Both the position numbers and the translations under genes were made by a program. A model generated the notes under the pieces. That model did not search any database. It was not told the origin of the DNA and saw only the letters and a list, made by a program, of their open reading frames with translations. A stretch of DNA of 64,000 bases, from positions 1 through 64,000 of the forward strand of contig NZ_JAHDYS010000017.1 of NCBI RefSeq assembly GCF_018531195.1, given 5' to 3'. The DNA comes from Pelotalea chapellei. Lineage in GTDB: Bacteria > Desulfobacterota > Desulfuromonadia > Geobacterales > Pseudopelobacteraceae. Below are positions 23,879-32,443 of this stretch, piece after piece (within the stretch, counting starts at the first letter, position 1; each line of letters starts with the position of its first letter).

Positions 23879-26839
23879 ATGAAAACAACTGCAGCTGAGC
23901 AAAAAATGAGAAGTTCTGAAACCATGGAAAACCGCAACTGGCTGATGGAACAGATGAACCCCTACTTCTTTGTGGCCATGAAGGACGAAGCCGGAGCAAT
24001 CGCGCTTTTGGAACGGGAAATGGGAACCTTGCGCAACAATCGCCGCCTGGTGCTGGCGGACCGTGACAAGGCTTTCATCCAGGCCATGCCTAACATGCCC
24101 GGCTCCCTGTACGATACCCTTCGCCGGATCCCGGAGCGTGAAATTTCCTACGCCCTGATCGCTCATTCGGAAGGTCCGCTCCCCGGCATGGATGCTACTT
24201 TGGAAATCCAGCGTTTCGAGTTTGACCGCAAGAGCAACCAGGATATCCAGCAGGGTCTGGCCGTCGTTGTCCCTGCCGATATCAAAAGCAGGATTGCAGC
24301 CGCGCTGAAAAAACATTACCCCGATTTTGATCGGAAAGTCTTGGAACGCCTGCTGCGGATCATCTGGCTGAACAACGAAAACTACGTGCGCACCGCTTCC
24401 CCGGAGCGGGTTGCCCAGATCCTGCACCTGTTCCAGAAGGGCAATCAGGGAGGCGGGCTGCACCTGGATGTGGAACCGGTGGAAGAGGGACGGGAATCAC
24501 GGATTCACTTTGCTGTGGGCAACCCGCCCCAGAAAGACTTCCTGCTCCAGCTGATGGAGGTCTTCAACCGCCTCGACCTGGGGGTCAACCGGGCCTACTG
24601 CCTGACGATCTCAAACGGCACCCACCCCTATTTCCTCGGCACTTTTTATGTAAGACGCCGGGACGGCGAGGTGCTCAACCGGGGCAGCGAGCTGTTCAGC
24701 CGCCTGCAGAACGAACTCTGCAATACCCAGATCCTGGCGACACATTCCCAGACGTACCGGGATTACGTGATCAACCAGGTGATGACCGGTGAAGAGGCCT
24801 CCCTGGTTAACGCCTTCATCGCCTTCTGCCATACCAATCTGGCCCACAACCAGCCCGACCGCTTCGGCCTGGACGATATCCGCAACGCCTTCCACTCCCA
24901 TCCGGAGATCGCCCTGCAACTGACCAAGCTCTTCCGGGTGCGTTTCGACCCGGAGATCACCGAGCGGGAGACGGCCTATCAGTCCGTGCTGGATGAGACC
25001 CGGCGGACCGTGGAGGCATACAACACCGGTCACCGCTACCTGGACGACATCCGCCGTACCATCTTCAGCTGCTGCCTTATTTTCATCCAGCACACGCTGA
25101 AGACCAACTTCTTCGTGCTGACCAAGCAGGCCCTTGCATTCCGCCTCGATCCGGCCTACCTGGCGGCGCTTGGTCCCCAGTTCACCGCGGACCTGCCCCA
25201 GGCAACGCCTTTCCGGGTGACCTTTTTCTTCAGCCGTGCCGGCTTCGGCTACCACATCGGCTTTTCCGATATCGCCAGGGGTGGCTGGCGCACGGTTATC
25301 TCCCGTTCGCCGGACGACTTCATCACCAACGGCAATACCATCTTCCGGGAAAATTTCGTCCTGGCCCACACCCAGCACCTCAAGAACAAGGATATCTACG
25401 AGGGTGGTTCCAAGATGGTGGTGCTGCTGAACGCCTCGGACCTGAAGTCGGCGGAACGGGAACTGGAAACCTGGCGGCTGTACAAGCTTCAGTACGGTAT
25501 CACCAATGCTTTCCTGGATATTTTCGTTACAAAGGAGGGCGTCGCGCAGCATCCGGCGGTGGTGGACTACTACCGCGAAGATGAGCCGATCGAGGTGGGA
25601 CCGGATGAAAACATGCACGACAGCATGATCGAGTCCATCGCCCGTTTGTCGCGCAAACGGGGATACATCCTCGGCATCGGCATCATGTCCAGCAAAGAGG
25701 TTGGCATCAATCACAAGGAATTCGGCGTCACCTCAACCGGCGTGGTGCGGTTTGCCGAGCTGACCATGCAGGAGTTGGGCATCGACATGCACCGGGAGCA
25801 GTTCAGCGTCAAATTCACCGGCGGCCCTAACGGCGACGTGGCGGGCAATGCCATGAGGATCATGCTGGAACGCTGCCCCAGGATGGAGATCAGGCTGATT
25901 CTGGACGGCACCGCCGCCCTGTTCGACCTGCAGGGGGCCGACCACCGCGAGCTCGGGCGCATTCTGCTGAAAGAGGATCTGGATGCCTTCAATCCCCAGG
26001 CACTTCACCCTGGGGGCTTCATGCTCTTCCGTTCCGGCTGCCGCACCGAGGGGCTGAAGGCGCTCTATCGCAAAGTAACCATGACCGAGGCAGGCCTGAG
26101 CGAGGAATGGATTTCCGTTGATGAGTTTTCCCGTGAGTTCGGCGACCTTCCCTTTACCACTCCGGCCGATCTGTTCATCCCCGGCGGCGGCAGGCCGGAA
26201 ACCATCGACAGTACAAACTGGGAGCGCTTCTTCCTGGCTGACGGCAGCCCATCCAGCCGGGCTGTAGTCGAGGGGGCCAACTCGTTCATCACTCCCGATG
26301 CCCGTGTTCAGCTGCAGAAGCGGGGGGTGATCATCATGCGCGACGCCTCGGCCAACAAGTGCGGCGTCATCTCGTCGTCATACGAAATCATCGCCAACCT
26401 GCTCTTCTCAGAGAGCGAGTTTCTGCAGAACAAGCAGCGCTATGTAGGTGACGTGCTGGCAATCCTGGAGAAACGGGCAGGCGACGAGGCGCGCCTTATC
26501 CTCAACCGCCGTCGTCAGGAGCCGACTCTGCTGTGTACAGAGATCTCAGATGCCATCAGCAGCGAGATCAACGGGCATTATGCCCGCCTGTTCAAATTCT
26601 TCCAGGGGCGTCCGGAGCTTTGCCTCCAGCCGCTGTTCCGGCGGGTGATCCTTTCCCATCTCCCCCGCATGGTCAGCGAGGAGCCACGCTACCGCCGCCG
26701 CATAGCCAACCTGCCGCAGAAGTACCTTTCTGCCATCCTGGCAGCTGAGCTCGGCTCTTCGATGGTTTACCGGGGCGACCGGGAGACCGAGTTCGAGGAA
26801 ATCCTCAAGCTGCACATCGCACGAAATTTCTCCGGGTAA
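23879..26839 (+). CDS. Large NAD-dependent glutamate dehydrogenase
   Basis: A 986-residue enzyme of the Glu/Leu/Phe/Val dehydrogenase superfamily, in the large (~110 kDa) NAD-type class rather than the ~450-residue hexameric class. It should deaminate glutamate to 2-oxoglutarate and ammonia. The catalytic half has the substrate-binding stretch SDIARGGWRTVISRSPDDF near 465, KDIYEGGSKMVVLLN, and GIMSSKEVGINHKEFGVTS near 610. The nucleotide-binding part includes KFTGGPNGDVAGNAMRI and VEGANSFITPDAR. The ~400-residue N-terminal part is the regulatory extension of this class. AAGGAA precedes the ATG. It follows the C4-dicarboxylate transporter, which suits amino-acid and fumarate/succinate metabolism. 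Confidence 0.88.
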   Translation: MKTTAAEQKMRSSETMENRNWLMEQMNPYFFVAMKDEAGAIALLEREMGTLRNNRRLVLADRDKAFIQAMPNMPGSLYDTLRRIPEREISYALIAHSEGPLPGMDATLEIQRFEFDRKSNQDIQQGLAVVVPADIKSRIAAALKKHYPDFDRKVLERLLRIIWLNNENYVRTASPERVAQILHLFQKGNQGGGLHLDVEPVEEGRESRIHFAVGNPPQKDFLLQLMEVFNRLDLGVNRAYCLTISNGTHPYFLGTFYVRRRDGEVLNRGSELFSRLQNELCNTQILATHSQTYRDYVINQVMTGEEASLVNAFIAFCHTNLAHNQPDRFGLDDIRNAFHSHPEIALQLTKLFRVRFDPEITERETAYQSVLDETRRTVEAYNTGHRYLDDIRRTIFSCCLIFIQHTLKTNFFVLTKQALAFRLDPAYLAALGPQFTADLPQATPFRVTFFFSRAGFGYHIGFSDIARGGWRTVISRSPDDFITNGNTIFRENFVLAHTQHLKNKDIYEGGSKMVVLLNASDLKSAERELETWRLYKLQYGITNAFLDIFVTKEGVAQHPAVVDYYREDEPIEVGPDENMHDSMIESIARLSRKRGYILGIGIMSSKEVGINHKEFGVTSTGVVRFAELTMQELGIDMHREQFSVKFTGGPNGDVAGNAMRIMLERCPRMEIRLILDGTAALFDLQGADHRELGRILLKEDLDAFNPQALHPGGFMLFRSGCRTEGLKALYRKVTMTEAGLSEEWISVDEFSREFGDLPFTTPADLFIPGGGRPETIDSTNWERFFLADGSPSSRAVVEGANSFITPDARVQLQKRGVIIMRDASANKCGVISSSYEIIANLLFSESEFLQNKQRYVGDVLAILEKRAGDEARLILNRRRQEPTLLCTEISDAISSEINGHYARLFKFFQGRPELCLQPLFRRVILSHLPRMVSEEPRYRRRIANLPQKYLSAILAAELGSSMVYRGDRETEFEEILKLHIARNFSG

Positions 26840-26874
26840 CACAGTAGCCCTTTGCACTACGCTGTCCTGTTGGG

Positions 26875-26917
26875 AACCGCCTCCACCGACTTATCCGTCG
26901 CTGGAGGCGGTTTTATT
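26875..26917 (+). terminator. Intrinsic terminator after glutamate dehydrogenase
   Basis: AACCGCCTCCA (26875-26885) pairs with TGGAGGCGGTT (26902-26912), followed by TTATTTAT. Confidence 0.85.
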
Positions 26918-27013
26918 TATAGCGCCGGCTCGTTCCCTTAAGGACAGAATCGTTGACTTTTCGACGGTAAATCACTATTCTGTCACATTTTTAGCCGCAG
27001 ATAAGGAGCCGTA

Positions 27014-28444
27014 ATGAAACCGCTATTTTTGAACCCACCAACTTTCGAGGATTTTGACGGCGGCGCCGGTGCGCGCTACCAGGCTTCCCGCGAAGTAACC
27101 TCTTTCTGGTACCCCACCTGGCTCTGTTTTCCTGCAGCAATGATCGAAGGCAGCCGCGTAGTTGACGCTCCGGTGCAGAAATTCGACCTTGAGAAGTGCC
27201 TGGAGATTGCCAAAGACTTCGACATGGTGGTCATGTACACCTCCACCCCCACCTTGATGATGGATATCGAGACCGCCCGGCGCATCAAGGGGGTCAAGCC
27301 TGAAATAGTAACCGTTCTGACCGGCCCCCATGTGACGATCCTGCCCGAGGAATCGCTGAAGGCCGGCAAAGGCGCCATCGACATTGTCTGTCGCGGCGAA
27401 TTCGATTATTCAACCAAGGAACTCTGCGAAGGCCGTAACTGGAGCAGCGTGGACGGCATCAGCTTCATGCAGGACGGAAAAGCCGTCCATACCGCTGACC
27501 GCCCGATGATCGAGGATCTGGATGCCCTACCCTTTGTGGCGCCAATCTACAAGCGCGACCTGCCGATTTCGGAATACGTCATACCGCACTTCAAGAGCCC
27601 CTACGTCTCGATTTACTCCAGCCGCGGCTGTCCCTCCAAATGCATCTATTGCCTCTGGCCCCAGACTTTCTCCGGACAGCGCATGCGTACCCGCTCTCCC
27701 CAGAATGTCTACGAAGAGATTAAGTGGATCGTGGAAAACATTCCCGAGATGAAGGAACTCTCCTTTGACGACGACACCTTTACCGCCAACAGGGAACATG
27801 CCCGGGAAATTGCACGCCTGATCAAGCCGCTGAATATTTCCTGGACCATCAACGCCCGGGCAAACACCGATTATGAAACCCTCCGCATCATGCGCGACGC
27901 CGGACTGCGCCATGTAGTGGTGGGATTTGAAAGCGGCAACGCCCAGATCCTCAAGAACATCAAGAAGGGTGTTACCAAAGAGCAGGCCCTCGAGTTCACC
28001 AGGAACTGCAAGAAACTGGGGCTGTCTGTCCATGGCGCCTTTATCATGGGCCTGCCGGGCGAGACAAAAGAAACAATCCAGGAAACGATCAAGTTTGCCA
28101 AGGAGATGGACCTCAACTCCATCCAGGCCTCGCTGGCTTCACCCTATCCCGGCACCGAATTCTACGATATGTGCAAGGAGAACGGCTGGATTTCTTCGGA
28201 CAACTTCATTGACGACACCGGCCACCAGAAATGCGTGATCAATTATCCGAACCTCTCCAACGCCGAAATCTTCAACTCCGTGGAAGAGTTCTACAACAAG
28301 TTCTATTTCCGCCCCAAGTACATTGCCCGCAGCATCGGCAGGATGATCGTCAACTCCGAAGAGCGCAAAAAACTGCTCAAGGAAGGCAAGCAGTACCTGC
28401 AGTATATGAGAAAACGCAAGGAATCCTGCGAGTCCTGCAAATAG
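27014..28444 (+). CDS. hpnJ: Hopanoid biosynthesis radical SAM protein HpnJ
   Basis: A 476-residue radical SAM enzyme with an N-terminal B12-binding-like domain (about 1-150) and the cluster motif SSRGCPSKCIYC near 205. Length and motifs (PLFLNPPTFEDFDGGAGARY, FSGQRMRTRSP, GFESGNAQILKNIKKG, MGLPGETKETI) match HpnJ. Studies in Burkholderia linked HpnI, HpnK and HpnJ to sugar attachment, deacetylation and rearrangement, giving bacteriohopanetetrol cyclitol ether, with HpnJ doing the last step. The adjacent gene is hpnK; hpnI is not in the window. The C-terminus carries a CESCK Cys pair. The AAGGAG ribosome site is well placed. Confidence 0.9.
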   Translation: MKPLFLNPPTFEDFDGGAGARYQASREVTSFWYPTWLCFPAAMIEGSRVVDAPVQKFDLEKCLEIAKDFDMVVMYTSTPTLMMDIETARRIKGVKPEIVTVLTGPHVTILPEESLKAGKGAIDIVCRGEFDYSTKELCEGRNWSSVDGISFMQDGKAVHTADRPMIEDLDALPFVAPIYKRDLPISEYVIPHFKSPYVSIYSSRGCPSKCIYCLWPQTFSGQRMRTRSPQNVYEEIKWIVENIPEMKELSFDDDTFTANREHAREIARLIKPLNISWTINARANTDYETLRIMRDAGLRHVVVGFESGNAQILKNIKKGVTKEQALEFTRNCKKLGLSVHGAFIMGLPGETKETIQETIKFAKEMDLNSIQASLASPYPGTEFYDMCKENGWISSDNFIDDTGHQKCVINYPNLSNAEIFNSVEEFYNKFYFRPKYIARSIGRMIVNSEERKKLLKEGKQYLQYMRKRKESCESCK

Positions 28445-28475
28445 ATAAGTCCTCACGAAACAAGAAAGACAAGCA

Positions 28476-29342
28476 TTGAAACAATTGATCATTACATCCG
28501 ACGACTTCGGCCTTTCCACCGGCGTCAACCGCGCCGTGGAAAAGGCCTGGCGCGAAGGCATACTGACCTGCGCTTCCATCATGCCCGGAGGCGCAGCCTT
28601 CGACGATGCGGTGAAAATTGCCAAAGCCAATCCCGGCCTGCAGGTGGGGCTGCACCTGACCCTGGTGCAGGGGAAAGCTGTCCTGCCCAACGAAAAGGTT
28701 CGGGAACTGGTGAACGCTGGGGGGCATTTCTCCGACAATCCGGTAAAATCGGGGTTCCGCTATTTCATCGACCGGGGACTGTTCCTTCAGCTCAAGCGGG
28801 AGATCGAGGCCCAGATAGTCAAGGTACTTGACGCCGGCATCCCCCTGACCCACGTGGACGGGCACCTCAACATCCACATGCACCCCACGATCTTCAGAAT
28901 TCTTGCCGAACTGATGCCCCGTTACGGCATCACCAGCTTCCGCCTCTCCCGGGAACGCCTGTCCCACAACCTGACCTTCGACCGGACCCGCCGCCTGGGC
29001 AAGACGGTTGAAAACATCATCTTCAGCTCGCTTTCCGATCATTGCCGTCCGATCCTGGAAAAGCTCGGCATCAGGTCAGCTACGGAAGTCAAAGGTGTAC
29101 TTAATTCCGGCTGCATGACCGAGGAATACATCCTCAACATTCTTGATGGACTCTGCAATGGTCTCACGGAAATCTATTTTCATCCCGGAATTTTGCCTGA
29201 TGAAGAGATAACTCGACGCATGCCGACCTATCGCCATACTGAAGAACTGGCATCCATAACCAGTTCCCGAATCAGACAAAAACTCACATCCCTGGGAATT
29301 GAGCTGGTCAATTACCGGGGAGACAGGAAAAATCATGCTTAA
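28476..29342 (+). CDS. hpnK: Hopanoid biosynthesis protein HpnK (YdjC-like deacetylase)
   Basis: A 288-residue YdjC/ChbG-family carbohydrate deacetylase fold protein. It shows the N-terminal IITSDDFGLSTGVNRAVE metal and catalytic Asp region, GLHLTLVQG, THVDGHLNIHMHP with the metal-binding histidines, and a C-terminal EIYFHPG. HpnK removes the acetyl group from N-acetylglucosaminyl-bacteriohopanetetrol. The start is a TTG at 28476; no ATG or GTG fits the conserved N-terminus. It lies 31 bases after hpnJ and overlaps the next membrane protein gene by 8 bases, so the three are one operon. Confidence 0.9.
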   Translation: MKQLIITSDDFGLSTGVNRAVEKAWREGILTCASIMPGGAAFDDAVKIAKANPGLQVGLHLTLVQGKAVLPNEKVRELVNAGGHFSDNPVKSGFRYFIDRGLFLQLKREIEAQIVKVLDAGIPLTHVDGHLNIHMHPTIFRILAELMPRYGITSFRLSRERLSHNLTFDRTRRLGKTVENIIFSSLSDHCRPILEKLGIRSATEVKGVLNSGCMTEEYILNILDGLCNGLTEIYFHPGILPDEEITRRMPTYRHTEELASITSSRIRQKLTSLGIELVNYRGDRKNHA

Positions 29343-29715
29343 AACTGTTATTGTCATGTTCCTGGCGGTCAGCGCCGGGACCGTGGGGGATATCCTTCTG
29401 GCCAAGGGAATGAAAGAGATGGGGGATCTCTCGGCCATGAATTTCCGCGGTATTTTAGACGCAGCCCTGCGGGCCCTGACCACCCCTAAATTGATCTTCG
29501 GCACATCAATGCTGGCTATTTTCTTTTTCCTCTGGCTGGCGGTGCTCTCCTGGGAAGACCTGTCCGTGGCACTGCCCATGCAGGCTCTTAACTACGTGCT
29601 GGTGGCCTTTCTGTCACAGTATTTTCTGGGAGAAGTTGTCTCTCCCCTACGCTGGGCCGGGACGGTGCTGGTCTGCGTGGGTGTCATGATGATCACTCGA
29701 AGCGGCGGACAGTAA
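29335..29715 (+). CDS. Small four-helix EamA/SMR-like membrane protein
   Basis: A 126-residue membrane protein with four hydrophobic helices (about 1-22, 40-70, 73-92, 98-120), the size and layout of small multidrug resistance and half-EamA transporters, probably working as dimers. The GTVGDILLAKGMKEMGD stretch and the C-terminal GTVLVCVGVMMITRS are EamA-like. It overlaps hpnK by 8 bases, which suggests a task in hopanoid precursor or product movement, similar to ArnE/ArnF flippases for aminoarabinose lipid. That analogy is inference. Confidence 0.75.
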   Translation: MLKTVIVMFLAVSAGTVGDILLAKGMKEMGDLSAMNFRGILDAALRALTTPKLIFGTSMLAIFFFLWLAVLSWEDLSVALPMQALNYVLVAFLSQYFLGEVVSPLRWAGTVLVCVGVMMITRSGGQ

Positions 29716-29811
29716 TCGGGGGACTGGGGATCAAGGACTTCGGTCGCAGGTCTTATGTCCTGCGGCAACTCAGAGACTCAGTGACTTGAAACACAACGGG
29801 AGGTGGGAAGC

Positions 29812-30624
29812 ATGCTGGAAGGAAAGAAAATCGGCTTCATTGGCGGCGGCAACATGGCCGAGGCTATTATCAAGGGTTTGCTGGCCGGCGGAGTTCATAC
29901 GGATTCGGTTGTAGTCGCCGAACCGATGCCGCTGCGCAGGGACTTCCTCTCCTCCGAGTATGCTGCCGAGGTAAGCGATGACAACCTGGAGGTGGCCCGG
30001 CAGGCGGACATCGTTGTTCTTGCGATCAAACCGCAGATGGCAGGCAGTGTATTGGCCAGCCTGGAACCGGCGATTCTGGGGAACAAACTGGTAGTCTCGA
30101 TCATGGCCGGGGTTTCCACCGCATTTATCGAAGAGGCACTGACCAACGGCGTGCGGGTGGTACGGGCCATGCCGAATACGCCTGCCCTGATCCAGGCAGC
30201 GGCCACAGCCATCTGTCCCGGCAAAAAAGCCACTTCCAGCGACCTTGACATGGCCAGGGCCATTTTTGAACGAGTCGGCACTGTGGTAACTGTTCCGGAG
30301 AAAATGATGGATGCTGTTACCGGGCTTTCCGGAAGCGGACCCGCCTATGTCTACACCTTCGTTGAAGCGCTCTCCGATGCTGGTGTCAAAAACGGGCTAC
30401 TCAGAGAAGTTGCAACGGAGCTTGCCGTCCAGACTGTGCTGGGCTCCTGTCGCATGATTGCAGAAACCGGCGAGCACCCCGCCCTGCTGCGGGAAAAAGT
30501 CACCTCTCCCGGCGGCACCACCATCACCGGCCTGCATGCCCTGGAAAGCGGCTGTTTCCGCGGAACGATCATGGATGCCGTGGATGCAGCCTGCCGTCGA
30601 TCAAAAGAACTGGCCGGAAAATAA
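29812..30624 (+). CDS. proC: Pyrroline-5-carboxylate reductase
   Basis: A 270-residue enzyme for the last step of proline synthesis, reducing pyrroline-5-carboxylate with NAD(P)H. The Rossmann motif IGFIGGGNMAEAIIKG is at the N-terminus. VRAMPNTPALIQAAATAI, the active-site loop GLSGSGPAYVYTF near 170 and the C-terminal signature LREKVTSPGGTTITGLHAL are all present. The ATG at 29812 follows GGGAGGTGGGAAGC; the GTG at 29803 overlaps that ribosome site. A strong terminator follows directly. Confidence 0.96.
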   Translation: MLEGKKIGFIGGGNMAEAIIKGLLAGGVHTDSVVVAEPMPLRRDFLSSEYAAEVSDDNLEVARQADIVVLAIKPQMAGSVLASLEPAILGNKLVVSIMAGVSTAFIEEALTNGVRVVRAMPNTPALIQAAATAICPGKKATSSDLDMARAIFERVGTVVTVPEKMMDAVTGLSGSGPAYVYTFVEALSDAGVKNGLLREVATELAVQTVLGSCRMIAETGEHPALLREKVTSPGGTTITGLHALESGCFRGTIMDAVDAACRRSKELAGK

Positions 30625-30645
30625 CCTTTACAGACGCTCTATCAG

Positions 30646-30680
30646 CAGAAAAGGCGGCCGCGTGGCCGCCTTTTCTGTTT
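30646..30680. terminator. Strong terminator between proC and minus-strand genes
   Basis: CAGAAAAGGCGGCC (30646-30659) pairs perfectly with GGCCGCCTTTTCTG (30664-30677) around CGTG, followed by TTTT. It should work in both directions between converging genes. Confidence 0.9.
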
Positions 30681-30696
30681 TACCTATCTTCAGTGC

Positions 30697-30879
30697 CTAT
30701 TTTGAAGAGTCATCCTGCTGATTCAGTCTGTCATAAAGTGCAATCTGTTCAGCCATAGAGAGTTTCTTGCGACAGCAGCCGGCACGGTTGAGGCAGAGCC
30801 GGCAGCGGTCATCGGAACACCATTGGCAAAAGGTGCAATCAGGACAGGGGTGTTTTTTGGAAGGGGTATCGCTATCCAT
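30697..30879 (-). CDS. Small Cys-rich putative metal-binding protein
   Basis: A 60-residue protein whose first half carries eight cysteines in tight spacing (HPCPDCTFCQWCSDDRCRLC then LNRAGCC), followed by a short helix (LSMAEQIALYDRLNQ). Spacing suggests one or two Zn or Fe-S sites, but no named family fits. It has no signal peptide. The start overlaps the deacetylase stop by one base (TGATG), so it is translationally coupled. Its link to the exported deacetylase is unexplained. Confidence 0.7.
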   Translation of the reverse strand: MDSDTPSKKHPCPDCTFCQWCSDDRCRLCLNRAGCCRKKLSMAEQIALYDRLNQQDDSSK

Positions 30880-31673
30880 CAATACACCACGTTGCGCTTG
30901 ACTGCATTACCTTCCAGCAGATGTGCAAATGATTTGCCGCTGTCTGCATTGATGAGCAGGTAGCGGGGCAGCTTCATGATATTGTCCGTGGCCGTGGCAT
31001 GCCGCCTTTCGATGGTAAAAGTTGCTCCATAGCCGGCTTCGGCGGCCTTCTTCAACAGATGATCGTCATAGATACCGAAGGGCCAGGCCAGCATGTCAAC
31101 CTGTCCCCCAAGTTCTTTTTCGAGTTTGGCCTTGGCCTTGGACAACTGAACCTGCACCAGCTTTTCATATTCATCCGGCTTCAGCTTGCGCTTTTCACGC
31201 TTGAAATTGGGATGCCAGTAGGTATGGGACTGGATATCGAACAGGCCGGTCTTCTTGAGCTCCCGCAGCTGGTCCCAGGTAAGGGCGTATTTCGCATTGG
31301 AGATGGCGGATGGATAGGTAAAAATCGTCACCGGATATTTGTATTTGCGAATTATGGGCAGCATATCGCTGTACACGGACTTGTGGGCATCATCCTCGAC
31401 GATCACCACCGACTTCGGCTTTGGCGCAGGTCCCTTCTTCTTGTAATAGTCAATCAGCTGGCGCAGAGGGATTACAGTGTAGCCGTTATCATGCAAATAT
31501 TTCATGTGAGCTTCAAAAACCGAAGTAGTGATCGTCATACCGTCGGCAACAGTGGGGCCAAGGCGATGATACAGAAGAATGGGAACCTGGAAATTTTCAG
31601 CACTGTAAGCGGGAAGCGGAAGTACAAGCAGCATGGTGAAGAGGACAAGACGAAGTTTAAGCGACAATTTCAT
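30879..31673 (-). CDS. Exported polysaccharide deacetylase-like protein
   Basis: A 264-residue exported protein: signal peptide (cleavage after AYS near 24) and a NodB-type deacetylase fold. Key motifs are ILLYHRLG near 32, VVIVEDDAHKS near 90 (the usual TFDDG catalytic and metal Asp pair, altered around DD), the metal-binding SHTYWHP near 146-150 and MLAWPFGIYDD near 195. It is closest in style to PgaB/IcaB-type enzymes that remove acetyl groups from surface polysaccharide, but no polymer synthesis genes are adjacent. It is coupled to a small Cys-rich downstream gene. Confidence 0.85.
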   Translation of the reverse strand: MKLSLKLRLVLFTMLLVLPLPAYSAENFQVPILLYHRLGPTVADGMTITTSVFEAHMKYLHDNGYTVIPLRQLIDYYKKKGPAPKPKSVVIVEDDAHKSVYSDMLPIIRKYKYPVTIFTYPSAISNAKYALTWDQLRELKKTGLFDIQSHTYWHPNFKREKRKLKPDEYEKLVQVQLSKAKAKLEKELGGQVDMLAWPFGIYDDHLLKKAAEAGYGATFTIERRHATATDNIMKLPRYLLINADSGKSFAHLLEGNAVKRNVVY

Positions 31674-31752
31674 GAAACAGAACCTTCCTTGAGTTGAATT
31701 GGTGAATAATTATAGGTGTTCACACACCCACGGCATGTGATGCCTAACACAA

Positions 31753-32205
31753 TTACCTGACAATATATACTGAACAGGCTGCGGTAGTAGCGACCTTATG
31801 GGAAACACTACCTTTGAGACGACGCTGCAGAAAGCCTTTTCCGGAGCTGCCGATGACAATCACGTCCACCTGCTCTTTTTTGGCAAAATTCAGGAGCTTT
31901 TCGGCCGGTTCACCGTATTCCACAACCATTTCAAGCGGAACATTATGCTCCAGGGCGCTTTTCTCGATCACGTAGAATATCTGGCGACGCAATTGATCCC
32001 ATCGATCAGTTTCCGTAACCGGCGCTGAGGGGACAAAGTCAGTATAAGTTGAAGTAGGTGCATTGGGCAGTACCAGCATGGCATAAATACGGCTCATGAA
32101 CTGACTCTGGCTGCCAGCCGCCATTCGGACAGCCTCTTCTGCTGCCTTATCAGACTGGGGCGAGCCATCTATAGCTACCAGGATCTTTTTTCTGAGGTTT
32201 AGCAC
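31753..32205 (-). CDS. Universal stress protein (UspA family)
   Basis: A 150-residue UspA-fold protein with the N-terminal KILVAIDGSPQSDKAAEEAV and the ATP-binding signature VDVIVIGSSGKGFLQRRLKG followed by SVSHKVATTA, close to the G-2x-G-9x-G(S/T) motif, so it probably binds ATP. Such proteins aid survival in stress, usually as dimers. It is divergent from the IclR regulator gene across a very AT-rich region, and the two may share regulation. Confidence 0.9.
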   Translation of the reverse strand: MLNLRKKILVAIDGSPQSDKAAEEAVRMAAGSQSQFMSRIYAMLVLPNAPTSTYTDFVPSAPVTETDRWDQLRRQIFYVIEKSALEHNVPLEMVVEYGEPAEKLLNFAKKEQVDVIVIGSSGKGFLQRRLKGSVSHKVATTAACSVYIVR

Positions 32206-32443
32206 ACATCCCTCCGCTAAAAATTTTTAACAATAAATTTAATAATTTTTTTTCAAAACAATATTATTAAAGGTAAAACAAAGACTTATTGCTAGTTGAC
32301 ATATATAAAACATTATTCTATGATTTTTAAAACACAAGCACTCTTGACTCAATTTTTAATGTTTGCTATTTTTTATCAGCTGTTCCAGCAAGTTAACAAC
32401 CACACATTTTCGATCACCACATTACAATTGACAGGATACCACC
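32206..32443. other. AT-rich divergent promoter region
   Basis: These 238 bases are much more AT-rich than the flanks, with long A and T runs at 32220-32280. A good sigma70-type promoter points right at 32296-32324. The leftward promoter for the stress protein is probably in the T/A-rich part near 32220-32260, but no clear pair of boxes is visible. Confidence 0.5.
32296..32324 (+). promoter_or_regulatory. Sigma70-type promoter of the iclR-like gene
   Basis: A consensus TTGACA (32296-32301) and TATGAT (32319-32324) are spaced by 17 bases. Transcription should start near 32331, leaving a leader of about 113 bases before the ATG. Confidence 0.75.

Noticed and set aside
24611-25714. Long reverse-strand open frame (367 codons) inside glutamate dehydrogenase
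   Set aside because: It is a mirror frame produced by the GC-rich third positions of the real gene; the composition is unlike any family and there is no ribosome site.
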